Below the pieces are notes generated by a model. That model had not been told where the DNA came from. It made no database searches and saw nothing but the letters and a program-made list of their open reading frames with translations. This document shows, piece after piece, positions 20,036-28,104 of a stretch of DNA of 43,044 bases. Positions within the stretch are counted from its first letter, which is position 1; each line of letters starts with the position of its first letter. The stretch spans positions 1 through 43,044 of the forward strand of contig JADFWU010000004.1 in assembly GCA_015234045.1 (NCBI GenBank), written 5' to 3'. Position numbers and translations under genes: made by a program. The stretch comes from Magnetococcales bacterium. Lineage in GTDB: Bacteria > Pseudomonadota > Magnetococcia > Magnetococcales > JADFWU01.

Positions 20036-20779
20036 TCAATCAGCCGTAATTTGTTTCGCTTTCATCAAGGTTAATTCAGCGTCAGAACGCCGAATATAAC
20101 TCGGGTAGAGCGTTTCAACAGGATCAGCACCGCGCTGCATAAACCGTAACCGCCCTAAACGCGCCAATTGAACAGGATCTGGATGCCATAGCCCTTCATC
20201 CGCGATCTGCAATTGACTACCCAAAGCCTTTTTAAATAGATCACCATACACACCAACACCACTGCCGATGAGTGGAATGGTGCTGTTGGTAAACATTTTA
20301 CCTAATGTAGTGGTATTATCGGATAGATTTTGTACCAAATCATTGGGATTCCAGGCCATCTCGTCAATCAATGGCTGCATGTTTTGTTGTTCATCCGGCT
20401 GATATAGACCAACGAACACTTCACCACGCCGTGCATCCATCACCACCAAACGGGGATGCTGTTCCAACGACCATCCCGATGCAATGACGGCCAGCGTGGA
20501 AACACCAACCACCGGTAAATTTTGCGATAAACTTAACCCTTTTGCAAATCCTAAAGCAATACGCAACCCCGTAAAACCGCCCGGTCCCAGCGTGACAGCG
20601 ATCAGATCCAGATCACTCACTGCCCAATCGGCTTTCTGGATGAATGCCTGAAACATCTCCGGCAACGTCACAACAAGCCCGGCTCCTTTGGTGAGCGTAG
20701 AGTGTGCCAATATGGCATCACCATCCAGCAGAGCAAGTCCGCCTTCAATCTGCGTGGTGTCCATGGCAACGATCTTCAT
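20036..20779 (-). CDS. tsaB: tRNA t6A synthesis protein TsaB
   Basis: TsaB is the non-catalytic partner of TsaD and TsaE in making N6-threonylcarbamoyladenosine-37 of tRNA. The ASKHA-type start MKIVAMDTTQIEGGLALL and the GPGGFTGLRIALGFAKGLS motif (about residues 71-89) are diagnostic, followed by VVMDARRGEVFVGLY. The length of 247 residues is normal. The start codon overlaps the stop of the upstream helicase as ATGA, so the two are translationally coupled, and rimI follows 33 bases later. Confidence 0.93.
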   Translation of the reverse strand: MKIVAMDTTQIEGGLALLDGDAILAHSTLTKGAGLVVTLPEMFQAFIQKADWAVSDLDLIAVTLGPGGFTGLRIALGFAKGLSLSQNLPVVGVSTLAVIASGWSLEQHPRLVVMDARRGEVFVGLYQPDEQQNMQPLIDEMAWNPNDLVQNLSDNTTTLGKMFTNSTIPLIGSGVGVYGDLFKKALGSQLQIADEGLWHPDPVQLARLGRLRFMQRGADPVETLYPSYIRRSDAELTLMKAKQITAD

Positions 20780-22728
20780 AATTCATCCTCACTCACTTCC
20801 TGCTTAAAAAATGCTTCAATCAAATCAAGGGTTGTGACACAGGGAAAAGGCGGCAATCCTCTAAGCAACTGTTGGCCATATTGCCGAGAAGTCAGACGTT
20901 GATCCAAAATCGACACCACACCCCGATCATCCATCCGCCGTAACAACCGCCCCGCCCCCTGCTTCAAAGTCAGAATAGCCTGAGGAATGAACAGATCCCG
21001 AAATGGATTGCCACCCTTGGACTGAATATGACGACTCCGAGCCGAAATGAGCGGATCATCCGGCGGTGTAAACGGTAGACGGTCTATAATAACCTGCGAA
21101 AGCGCATCACCCGGTACATCCACACCTTCCCAGAATGTGCCCGTCGCAAACAACACCGAATCCACATCCTCTTTGAATTGCTCCAACAATACGCGCTTGG
21201 GCTTTTCACCTTGCACCAGTACGTTGTAGGGTAATTCATCCGCCAACATGTTCTGTGCAAGATTCATCATTCTCAAACTGGTGAACAGACAGAGCGTACG
21301 ACCGCGTGACAATCTGATTAACTCTTTGATCCGCTCCATGGCCAACTTCTGAAAATCAGCATGGTTCGGCTCGGGCAGATCAGAAGCCACATAAAGCAGT
21401 GCCCGATGTCCATAATCAAATACCGGACGCAATCGCCCGGTGCGAACATCCAGCACATCCAATCCCAATTGATCCGACAAGAAAGCAAAGCCCGGCTTTC
21501 CCGGTCCGGTAGTCAATGTTGCGCTGGTAAAGGCGACCCGTTCAACCCGAGGATAGAGCGCTTCTCGCAGAGAAGGGCCGGTTTCCAGTGGTGACACCTG
21601 AAGATAGATGTTTTTGCCCCGCATTTCATACCAATAGACCTGATTCGGCTCATCCAACGAGCGTAACTTGCCCGAGGTAATGAGAAACTGTTCCGCCCGA
21701 CGATCACATGCCGCCAAATCAGCGCTGCGTTCACGATGCTCTTTCAGAGCGTCCCGAACAGCGTGTAACTGAGTCTCAATATTCACCAATGCCCGACCTG
21801 GCTCTTTTTGTAGCGCCTCTGGTCCCAGTGAATCCCGATCATCCAGGTTTTCAAACGCCACACGCAACTTGACCGTAGACTCATCCAGATTATCCAGCGC
21901 CTCCAGCACATGCGGATCATCGCCAGCCACTTCATCAAAAGCCGATCGACAATCACGTACCAGTTCTCGGAGCTGCGGTGAGCTTAATTCCAAACCAAAA
22001 TAGCGAGTAGCCACTTCAGGAATTCGATGTGCCTCATCAAAAATCACCGTTGGATGGTCCGGCAGAATTTCACCAAATCCCTCCTCTTTCACTGCTAAAT
22101 CAGCAAAGAAAAGATGGTGATTCACCAACACCAGATCGGATTTTTTAGCACGATTGCGTGCTTTGAACAGAAAACAAGCGTCGTAGTCTTCACACTTTTG
22201 CCCGGTACAGTGATTGCCGCCTGCGTTCATGTCGTACCAGAGGTAGAAATCTTCCGGCAACGATGCCAACTCATCCCGATCACCGCTTTGGGTCTCATGC
22301 CTCCATACATCAATCAGTTCCAGATGCTTGCGTTCAGTTGCCCGAATGGACATGACATGGTGCTTCAATTGCCTAAATCGGCTGATACATAGATAGTTAC
22401 TACGCCCTTTGAGCAGAGCAATGGAGAATTTACGTCCGGTAATGGTGCGAAGCAGTGGAATATCCTTATGGAGAATCTGATCTTGCAGCGCTTTTGTAGC
22501 TGTAGAGACGATCACCTCTTCTTTCATCACGATCAGTGGCAACAGGTAAGCCAGCGTCTTTCCCGTCCCGGTTGCCGCCTCGACCATCATCGCCCCTTTG
22601 TCCAGACAAAGCCGTGCGATACCACGCGCCATGGCAGCCTGAGGATCTCGCATCTCAAAGCCGGGAATCTTATCAGCAAGCTTACCTTTCTCGCCAAACC
22701 ACTCTTCTATGAATGCATCAACGTCCAA
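20776..22728 (-). CDS. DinG/YoaA-family iron-sulfur DNA helicase
   Basis: This is a 5'-3' XPD-like superfamily 2 helicase. Walker A is EAATGTGKT (50-58), the DEAH box is at 231-234 (IFDEAHRIPE), and four cysteines (C114, C174, C179, C185) are spaced for a 4Fe-4S cluster. C-terminal motifs include FATGTFWEGVDVPG and LKQGAGRLLRR. At 650 residues and without an exonuclease domain it is closer to YoaA/DinG of proteobacteria than to the Gram-positive DinG. The start is TTG at 22728, preceded by AGAGGA; an in-frame stop lies just upstream. It heads the helicase-tsaB-rimI operon. Confidence 0.9.
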   Translation of the reverse strand: MDVDAFIEEWFGEKGKLADKIPGFEMRDPQAAMARGIARLCLDKGAMMVEAATGTGKTLAYLLPLIVMKEEVIVSTATKALQDQILHKDIPLLRTITGRKFSIALLKGRSNYLCISRFRQLKHHVMSIRATERKHLELIDVWRHETQSGDRDELASLPEDFYLWYDMNAGGNHCTGQKCEDYDACFLFKARNRAKKSDLVLVNHHLFFADLAVKEEGFGEILPDHPTVIFDEAHRIPEVATRYFGLELSSPQLRELVRDCRSAFDEVAGDDPHVLEALDNLDESTVKLRVAFENLDDRDSLGPEALQKEPGRALVNIETQLHAVRDALKEHRERSADLAACDRRAEQFLITSGKLRSLDEPNQVYWYEMRGKNIYLQVSPLETGPSLREALYPRVERVAFTSATLTTGPGKPGFAFLSDQLGLDVLDVRTGRLRPVFDYGHRALLYVASDLPEPNHADFQKLAMERIKELIRLSRGRTLCLFTSLRMMNLAQNMLADELPYNVLVQGEKPKRVLLEQFKEDVDSVLFATGTFWEGVDVPGDALSQVIIDRLPFTPPDDPLISARSRHIQSKGGNPFRDLFIPQAILTLKQGAGRLLRRMDDRGVVSILDQRLTSRQYGQQLLRGLPPFPCVTTLDLIEAFFKQEVSEDEL

Positions 22729-22824
22729 CCTGGACTATCCTCTAGATTAATACTTCTGTAGGAGTTACGCAGTTGCCGGTTGAAACAGACACCAAAGCGT
22801 GTACCGTCATTCCTGCATAAGCTG

Positions 22825-22840
22825 ACCGGCTGAAGCCGGT
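22825..22840. repeat. REP-like palindrome
   Basis: ACCGGC, loop TGAA, GCCGGT, followed by GGTTTAAACC, itself a palindrome. It lies between the divergent dinG-like and queD genes. GC-rich hairpins of this wording occur as REP-type repeats in other genomes, but only one copy is present in this window. There is no T-run, so it is not a terminator. Confidence 0.4.
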
Positions 22841-22971
22841 GGTTTAAACCTTGCGCATGGATAATCAAACGCATGATGACTTTGCCGAAGTGAAACCAAG
22901 TGGTAAACTTTTTTTCTACACGGTCACTCTGAGTACAAAATTACCTTTACTCCCAGACGATGCAGGATTAC

Positions 22972-23406
22972 ATGAAAATCGCCCGACGTTTTAAATTTGA
23001 AGCGGCCCACCGCCTGGATCACCATGACGGAAAATGCCGCCGTCTGCATGGTCATACCTATCACATGGAGCTTGTTTTCAGCGGCACCATTGTACCCATC
23101 AATCCCGATGAACCACAATCTGGATTTCTGGCAGATTTTGGCAGAATCAACCGTCTGGTCAACGCGGGCTTGATTGATCCCTATCTTGATCATCATATGC
23201 TCAATGAGCGCGTTCCCAACCTTCCCTACCCTTCCGCTGAAATTCTGGCTCTCTGGATTTTGGAATGGTGTGAAAACAATCTGAACAACCATGAACAACT
23301 GCCTGGACTGACCATCGAACGGGTTCGACTGTGGGAAACACCCAACGCCTGGGCTGAAGCGCAACGCGGTGATGTGGCACTGCTTGATCAATTACGCAAC
23401 GCATGA
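22972..23406 (+). CDS. queD: 6-carboxy-5,6,7,8-tetrahydropterin synthase
   Basis: QueD turns dihydroneopterin triphosphate into 6-carboxytetrahydropterin, the second step to preQ0. The zinc histidines are H13 (EAAHRL), H26 and H28 (RLHGHTYH), with catalytic C22 in KCRRLHGH. The DHHMLNE block and the ETPNAWAE segment near the end are also typical. The ATG at 22972 gives the normal short N-terminus and has AGGA upstream; an ATG 12 bases earlier is possible. The stop overlaps the queE start, so the genes are coupled. Confidence 0.92.
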   Translation: MKIARRFKFEAAHRLDHHDGKCRRLHGHTYHMELVFSGTIVPINPDEPQSGFLADFGRINRLVNAGLIDPYLDHHMLNERVPNLPYPSAEILALWILEWCENNLNNHEQLPGLTIERVRLWETPNAWAEAQRGDVALLDQLRNA

Positions 23407-24038
23407 TGTCCAACAGCATACCCGTCACCTATCCGGTCTGTGAACTGTTTGCCTCAGTCCAGGGAGAAGCCACCTGGACTGGTCGTCCGGTGATCTTTAT
23501 CCGCTTTTCAGGCTGTCCGCTTGCCTGCACCTGGTGTGATGAACCCCGTCATCGTAATCCTGCTTTGGCACGTCACCTTTCAAGCGATGAGATCATACAG
23601 GAAATCCATCAAGGATTCCCTGATTTGAAATATCTGGTCCTGACCGGTGGTGAACCACTTGCGGTGAATGAATTGGCACCACTGGTGAAAAAACTGAAAG
23701 CGCATGGATTTTGGATTGCCATGGAAACCAGTGGCGTGGGTGGTTCTATTCCCGAGGAAATTGATTGGGTGACACTCTCCCCTAAAACCGATATTGCCGA
23801 ATCAATCGCAAAACGAGTCGATGAGATCAAACTGATTATCGGACCTCAACAGGATGACGAAGAACAAAAACACATTCAACAGTGGACAGCTACTAAACAA
23901 CCCGTTTGGCTGCAACCACGATCAAAGGGCAATCGCATAGACCCTGAAGCGGTTGCACGCTGCTTTGAAATGGTGATGAACAGTGCGGGTCGTTTGCGAC
24001 TCTCTCTTCAGATCCATAAATATATGGGTGTGCAGTGA
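23403..24038 (+). CDS. queE: 7-carboxy-7-deazaguanine synthase
   Basis: QueE is the radical-SAM enzyme that contracts 6-carboxytetrahydropterin to 7-carboxy-7-deazaguanine. The cluster cysteines are C38, C42 and C45 (CPLACTWC), here the standard C-x3-C-x2-C. Other family features are the start VCELFASVQGEATWTGRP, LVLTGGEPL (SAM-binding GGEP) and METSG. The 211-residue length fits. It overlaps queD upstream and the thiE-like gene downstream, so all three are on one message. queC, which would complete preQ0, is not in the window. Confidence 0.93.
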   Translation: MMSNSIPVTYPVCELFASVQGEATWTGRPVIFIRFSGCPLACTWCDEPRHRNPALARHLSSDEIIQEIHQGFPDLKYLVLTGGEPLAVNELAPLVKKLKAHGFWIAMETSGVGGSIPEEIDWVTLSPKTDIAESIAKRVDEIKLIIGPQQDDEEQKHIQQWTATKQPVWLQPRSKGNRIDPEAVARCFEMVMNSAGRLRLSLQIHKYMGVQ

Positions 24039-24652
24039 AACCCAAAAAAGTCATTCCCCAAACCCTGCTCATCACCCATTCCACCCTTCGTCAAGACTGG
24101 ATGGACGCAGCTGTTGAGGCGGGTCGTGGTGGAATTGGTCACATTTTACTCAGAGATCCCGGCGCTTCGGCGGCTCTGATGATTACCCAAGCCCAGACCC
24201 TGCAAGCCCGGTTGGACAACACCATGCTGCTTATCCATGACCGCGTTGATGTGGCATTGGCTGTCAAAGCCGATGGTGTCCATCTGCCAGGGCATGGACT
24301 TTCTCCAGTACAGGCACGCACACAACTTGGCCCGACAGCTTTGATAGGATGTTCCTGCCACACCGTGGAACAGGCAACAGTGGCTTTTAGCCAAGGTGCC
24401 GACTATGTCACTCTTTCACCACTGTTTGCCACCCAATCACACCCTGACGCATCGCCGCTTGGAAAAGAGCGGTTTTCCGATATGCTCAATGGAATTGATG
24501 GCCCTGTCCTGGCTTTGGGAGGCATCACGCCGGACAATGCTGCCATTCCACTTTCTTTAGGTGCCTACGGCGTGGCCATGATACGAGGTATTCTTGACCA
24601 GAAAGATCCCTGTGACGCAGTAAAAAAACTTCGAACATTGATGAAAATATGA
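24035..24652 (+). CDS. ThiE/TenI-like thiamine phosphate synthase family protein
   Basis: The 205-residue TIM-barrel protein has ThiE/TenI wording: LLIHDRVDVALAVKADGVHL (about 65-84), GCSCHTVEQA, GADYVTLSPLFAT and LALGGITPDNA. Two ThiE catalytic spots differ: the usual Q-x-R-x-K reads ILLRDPG, and the T-x-T-K loop reads ATQSHPDAS. TenI-type thiazole tautomerases or orphan paralogues show such changes, so thiamine phosphate synthase activity is uncertain. The start is GTG overlapping the queE stop; the family is not normally part of queuosine synthesis. I would not give it the thiE symbol without more evidence. Confidence 0.72.
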   Translation: MKPKKVIPQTLLITHSTLRQDWMDAAVEAGRGGIGHILLRDPGASAALMITQAQTLQARLDNTMLLIHDRVDVALAVKADGVHLPGHGLSPVQARTQLGPTALIGCSCHTVEQATVAFSQGADYVTLSPLFATQSHPDASPLGKERFSDMLNGIDGPVLALGGITPDNAAIPLSLGAYGVAMIRGILDQKDPCDAVKKLRTLMKI

Positions 24653-24871
24653 TAGTCTGAGAAGAGGTTTAGAAGTGTTGATTCTCATTTCGAATTAGAT
24701 AGTCATTACTCCTAAATTATTTCATTTGATCCGACAAATAGCCGTTCCTCTGATAAAAAGGAATAAACGCCCTTGGAATTTATGGTGATATGACACAAAA
24801 TAATGGCTGATTTAAAAAAAATAGCTGTTTCCAGTTGTAAAAATGCACTTATTACCTCAAACTCCAAAGAC

Positions 24872-24945
24872 AGGGGGAGCATGCTTTCAAATGTGGTATC
24901 TGTGGATCAGTCGCTTTGTATCTGATACGCTGAGATATGCCCCCT
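24872..24945 (+). promoter_or_regulatory. Possible structured leader upstream of the chemotaxis operon
   Basis: In an AT-rich 350-base gap, AGGGGG (24872-24877) pairs with CCCCCT (24940-24945), and after a two-base bulge CATG pairs with TATG (one G-U). Inside, GTATC (24896-24900) pairs with GATAC (24924-24928). No known riboswitch consensus was recognised. The rest of 24653-25002 shows no gene and no clear promoter. Confidence 0.3.
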
Positions 24946-25002
24946 CGTAGTAATTTGGTTTGGCACAAACAACACTATCGTTACACCGCTTGAGGACCGC
25001 CC

Positions 25003-25350
25003 ATGTTCAATCTGTCCGTGGATGACTCTGGAAAAAACGGTACACTGACACTCGCTGGGGATCTAGTGATTCAGAATGCCCATGCCCTCAGAAGCAGCCT
25101 GGATGAGGCGTTGACCAAGGTTGAAGAGACCTTGACCATCACCTTTGAAGAGGTCTCTCGTGCAGACCTTTCAGGACTGCAACTGCTGTGTGCTGCACAC
25201 AAATCCTTTCTCAATTCTGATAAAAAAATTACCTTGGAAGGCGCTCTACCCGATGCACTCAAAGAAGTGATCGGAACGGCAGGTTTTTCTAACTGCGCCG
25301 GCGACGGAGACTCTAGTGGTATTTGGACGGGAGTAAAAGCCAATGGCTAA
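25003..25350 (+). CDS. STAS domain protein of the chemotaxis operon
   Basis: The 115-residue protein is a single STAS domain: LTLAGDLVIQNAHALRSSLDEAL, then VSRADLSGLQLLCAAHKSFL with the serine (S57) that is phosphorylated in anti-sigma-factor antagonists, and TAGFSN near the end. It is the first gene of the operon and its stop overlaps cheY by eight bases. STAS proteins in chemotaxis clusters are known from several bacteria but their partners are not settled; no matching anti-sigma kinase is encoded nearby, so CheA-linked signalling is an inference from position. Confidence 0.82.
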   Translation: MFNLSVDDSGKNGTLTLAGDLVIQNAHALRSSLDEALTKVEETLTITFEEVSRADLSGLQLLCAAHKSFLNSDKKITLEGALPDALKEVIGTAGFSNCAGDGDSSGIWTGVKANG

Positions 25351-25708
25351 AAAAATCATGACCGTGGATGACTCTTCCAGCGTTCGACAAATGGTCGGCC
25401 TCACACTAAAAGGGGCTGGCTATGATGTGTCTGAAGGCGTGGATGGACAAGACGCACTCAATAAACTTAAAACCGCTCAGGTTGACATGGTTGTCACTGA
25501 TCTAAATATGCCCAATATGGACGGCATTACCTTGATCAGAGAGCTCAGGGCACTGCCCCAATACAAGTTCACGCCAATTGTCATGCTGACCACCGAGTCG
25601 CAAGCAACCCGAAAACAGGAAGGAAAATCCGCTGGTGCAACTGGCTGGATTGTTAAACCTTTTAAGCCTGATCAGCTTCTTGGTGTCGTGAAAAAAGTAC
25701 TCGGATAG
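25343..25708 (+). CDS. cheY: CheY-type response regulator
   Basis: A stand-alone receiver domain of 121 residues. The acidic pair is D9-D10 (TVDDSSSVRQ), the phosphorylated aspartate is D53 (VVTDLNMPNMDG), the switch threonine is in VMLTTES and the lysine in WIVKPF. It has no DNA-binding output and should carry the phosphoryl group from CheA to the flagellar motor. GGGAG lies nine bases before the ATG, within the end of the STAS gene. cheA follows 60 bases later. Confidence 0.93.
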   Translation: MAKKIMTVDDSSSVRQMVGLTLKGAGYDVSEGVDGQDALNKLKTAQVDMVVTDLNMPNMDGITLIRELRALPQYKFTPIVMLTTESQATRKQEGKSAGATGWIVKPFKPDQLLGVVKKVLG

Positions 25709-25770
25709 TCCCACGGTCCCCAAATTTGGGAGACAATGAAGTTACCGGTAAGTTGTAGAGGGGCGTGGCA

Positions 25771-27909
25771 ATGGAAATAGATACCAGTGCATTTACAGAA
25801 GAGGCCTATGAGCTGCTGTCTGAGCTCGAGGACTCTTTGCTTGAGTTAGAAGAGGCGCCGGAAGATGAAGATTTAATTGGGCGCGTTTTCAGGGCGATGC
25901 ATACCATCAAAGGTTCGGGCGCAATGTTCGGCTTTGATGATATTGCTGAATTCACCCATGAGGTGGAAACCGTTTTTGACATGGTTCGTGGTGGCAGTAT
26001 CCCTGTCACCAAAACGCTGATTGATCTCACTTTGGCCGCACGAGATCAAATCCGCTCCATGTTGGATGCATCGGCTGGTGGTGATCCCCCGGATGAAGCC
26101 AAAGCACAAACCATTATCACTGGACTGCGTGCCCTTGTACCTGGCGGTGGTGGTGGCGGTGATGAAGGCAGTGCCAACGCCCAAGTTACCACACCGGATA
26201 CACAGCAAACTGGTGGCGGCAAAGCTGACGATAAAGCAACAACATTCCGTATTACCCTGGCACCCAGCGAAGACATCTTTGCCAATGGCACCAACCCCGT
26301 ATTATTGCTTTATGAACTCCAGGATCTAGGTCCCTGTAATGTCGTTGCACGGCTTGGCGATCTGCCTCACTTTGAAGAGTTGGATTTCGAAAAGTGCTAT
26401 ACGCGCTGGGATATCATCCTCTCTACCAATGAGGGTGAGAATGCTATCCGTGATGTGTTCATTTTTGTTGAAGATGAATGCGAAATTGATATCCGTGTCA
26501 TTGACGATGATGATTCCTTTGATGACGAAACACCTAAAAAGCTTGGTGAAATTCTCATCGAACGTGGTGATATCAAGCCAGAACAACTTGATCAAGTGCT
26601 TCATGCTCAAGCGCCCCTCGGTGAACGCTTGGTTCAGGCTGGTGTTGTTGGTGCAGAAAAAGTTAAATCTGCTCTGGTTGAACAAAAAGTCGTCCAGGAA
26701 AAACGGGATAACCGCAAAAAAGCAAGCGCCTCAACAAGTCTGCGTGTTCCTTCAGAAAAACTGGATGTTCTTGTTGATCTTGTTGGTGAACTTGTTACCG
26801 TACAAGCGCGTCTGACTCAAACCTCCATCTCCACTCACGATCATGACCTGCAATTAATTGCTGAGGAGGTGGAACGGCTCACAGGTGAGTTGCGCGACAA
26901 CACCATGAGCATCCGCATGCTCGCCATTGGTACCACATTCAACAAGTTCCGTCGTTTGGTCCGTGATCTCTCCAAAGAACTTGGTAAAGAGATTGAAATG
27001 ACCACAGCCGGTGCAGATACCGAGCTGGATAAGACGGTTATTGATCAGTTGAACGATCCTCTGATCCATATCATCCGTAATTCCATTGACCATGGTGTTG
27101 AGCCACCTGATGTTCGTGAGGCGGCAAACAAACCACGCGTAGGTAAAGTACATCTGAGTGCAGAGCACTCCGGTGCCAGTGTGTTGATCAAAGTCATGGA
27201 TGATGGCAAGGGTCTTGATGCGGCACTGCTCAAAAGAAAAGCCATTGAAAAAGGCCAACTGCCGGCTGATGCAGAACTGAGTGACAAAGAGTGCTACATG
27301 CTCATCTTTGGTGCTGGTTTCTCCATGGCTGAAAAAATCACCAACGTTTCTGGCCGTGGCGTGGGTATGGATGTGGTGCGCAAATCAATTGATGCACTGC
27401 GCGGCTCGATTGATGTCCAAAGTGAAATCGGTGTTGGTACAACCATCACTCTGAAGCTGCCCCTAACCTTGGCCATCATTGAAGGTTTACTCGTGAAAGT
27501 GGGTGACGAGTCCTTCATTCTACCGTTGGCTGCTGTTGAAGAATGCGTTGAACTGACACGTAAGGATGTATCTGACACACATGGCCGTCATGTCATCAAC
27601 GTGCGTGATGTGATCGTACCTTATATTCGTATTCGTGATCGCTTTGAGGTCAAGGGCAACTCTCCCGAAGTAGAACAAATTGTCATTGCTGAAGTAAATG
27701 AAAGACGGGTTGGCTTTGTGGTTGATCATGTTATTGGTCAGCATCAAACTGTTATCAAATCACTTGGCAAAAATTTTGAGCATTCAGATGAGTTCTCCGG
27801 CGCCACAATTCTTGGGGATGGCTCCGTTGCACTGATTCTTGATCTGCAAAGAATGGTTCAATTTGTTCAAGTTGAGGAGGTTGACGAGCTTAACGCAGGA
27901 CAACCATAA
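25771..27909 (+). CDS. cheA: Chemotaxis histidine kinase CheA with an extra MshEN-like segment
   Basis: Domain order in the 712 residues: Hpt with phosphorylated H44 (RAMHTIKGSG); Gly-rich linker; a regulatory domain (about 150-245) with NPVLLLYELQDLGP; then about 253-310 a double repeat LGEILIERG-(x)n-EQLDQVL and LGERLVQAG-(x)n-KVKSAL resembling GspE/MshEN N-terminal domains; dimerisation and ATPase (NTMSIRML, DPLIHIIRNSIDHG, DGKGLD, GRGVGMDVVRKS); and CheW-like C-terminus (FILPLAAVEECVEL). It autophosphorylates under receptor control and feeds CheY and CheB. AGAGGGG seven bases before the ATG fixes the start over a GTG six bases upstream. A run of TAA repeats follows the stop. Confidence 0.95.
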   Translation: MEIDTSAFTEEAYELLSELEDSLLELEEAPEDEDLIGRVFRAMHTIKGSGAMFGFDDIAEFTHEVETVFDMVRGGSIPVTKTLIDLTLAARDQIRSMLDASAGGDPPDEAKAQTIITGLRALVPGGGGGGDEGSANAQVTTPDTQQTGGGKADDKATTFRITLAPSEDIFANGTNPVLLLYELQDLGPCNVVARLGDLPHFEELDFEKCYTRWDIILSTNEGENAIRDVFIFVEDECEIDIRVIDDDDSFDDETPKKLGEILIERGDIKPEQLDQVLHAQAPLGERLVQAGVVGAEKVKSALVEQKVVQEKRDNRKKASASTSLRVPSEKLDVLVDLVGELVTVQARLTQTSISTHDHDLQLIAEEVERLTGELRDNTMSIRMLAIGTTFNKFRRLVRDLSKELGKEIEMTTAGADTELDKTVIDQLNDPLIHIIRNSIDHGVEPPDVREAANKPRVGKVHLSAEHSGASVLIKVMDDGKGLDAALLKRKAIEKGQLPADAELSDKECYMLIFGAGFSMAEKITNVSGRGVGMDVVRKSIDALRGSIDVQSEIGVGTTITLKLPLTLAIIEGLLVKVGDESFILPLAAVEECVELTRKDVSDTHGRHVINVRDVIVPYIRIRDRFEVKGNSPEVEQIVIAEVNERRVGFVVDHVIGQHQTVIKSLGKNFEHSDEFSGATILGDGSVALILDLQRMVQFVQVEEVDELNAGQP

Positions 27910-27939
27910 TAATAATAATAAAATCATAACCGTTACAGA

Positions 27940-27999
27940 TTTGACTTCCGAGTGCTTGTTGGTACTGGTCATACCTTGCACCCCACTCGGAATGTCAAA
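27940..27999 (+). other. Intercistronic hairpin between cheA and the receptor gene
   Basis: TTTGACTTCCGAGTG (27940-27954) pairs with CACTCGGAATGTCAAA (27984-27999) with one bulged base, giving a 15-pair stem over a 29-base loop that itself contains GGTA/TACC. There is no T-run. It may mark an mRNA processing or stability site in the 195-base gap. Confidence 0.5.
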
Positions 28000-28104
28000 C
28001 TGGAACGGCCCGTTAATGATTCTCTGGAAGATGAACAGGTACTTCTTTCAGAAAGGGGTGCATCTTTCTTTATATGATGGGTAGATGTATACAGGGGATT
28101 AACG

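Noticed and set aside
22729-22971. Possible preQ1 riboswitch before queD
   Set aside because: No preQ1-I or preQ1-II consensus (loop plus A-rich tail that overlaps the ribosome binding site) could be found; only a REP-like hairpin is there.
24961-24980. TGGCAC resembling the -24 half of a sigma54 promoter before the STAS-cheY operon
   Set aside because: The -12 half (TTGC at the right distance) is absent; the next bases are AAACAACACTAT.
26326-27747. Long open frames on the strand opposite cheA
   Set aside because: They are shadows of the cheA reading frame with low-complexity or unnatural composition and no ribosome binding sites.
27907-27921. TAA trinucleotide run after cheA
   Set aside because: A short simple repeat overlapping a stop codon; it may guard against readthrough but carries no other signal.
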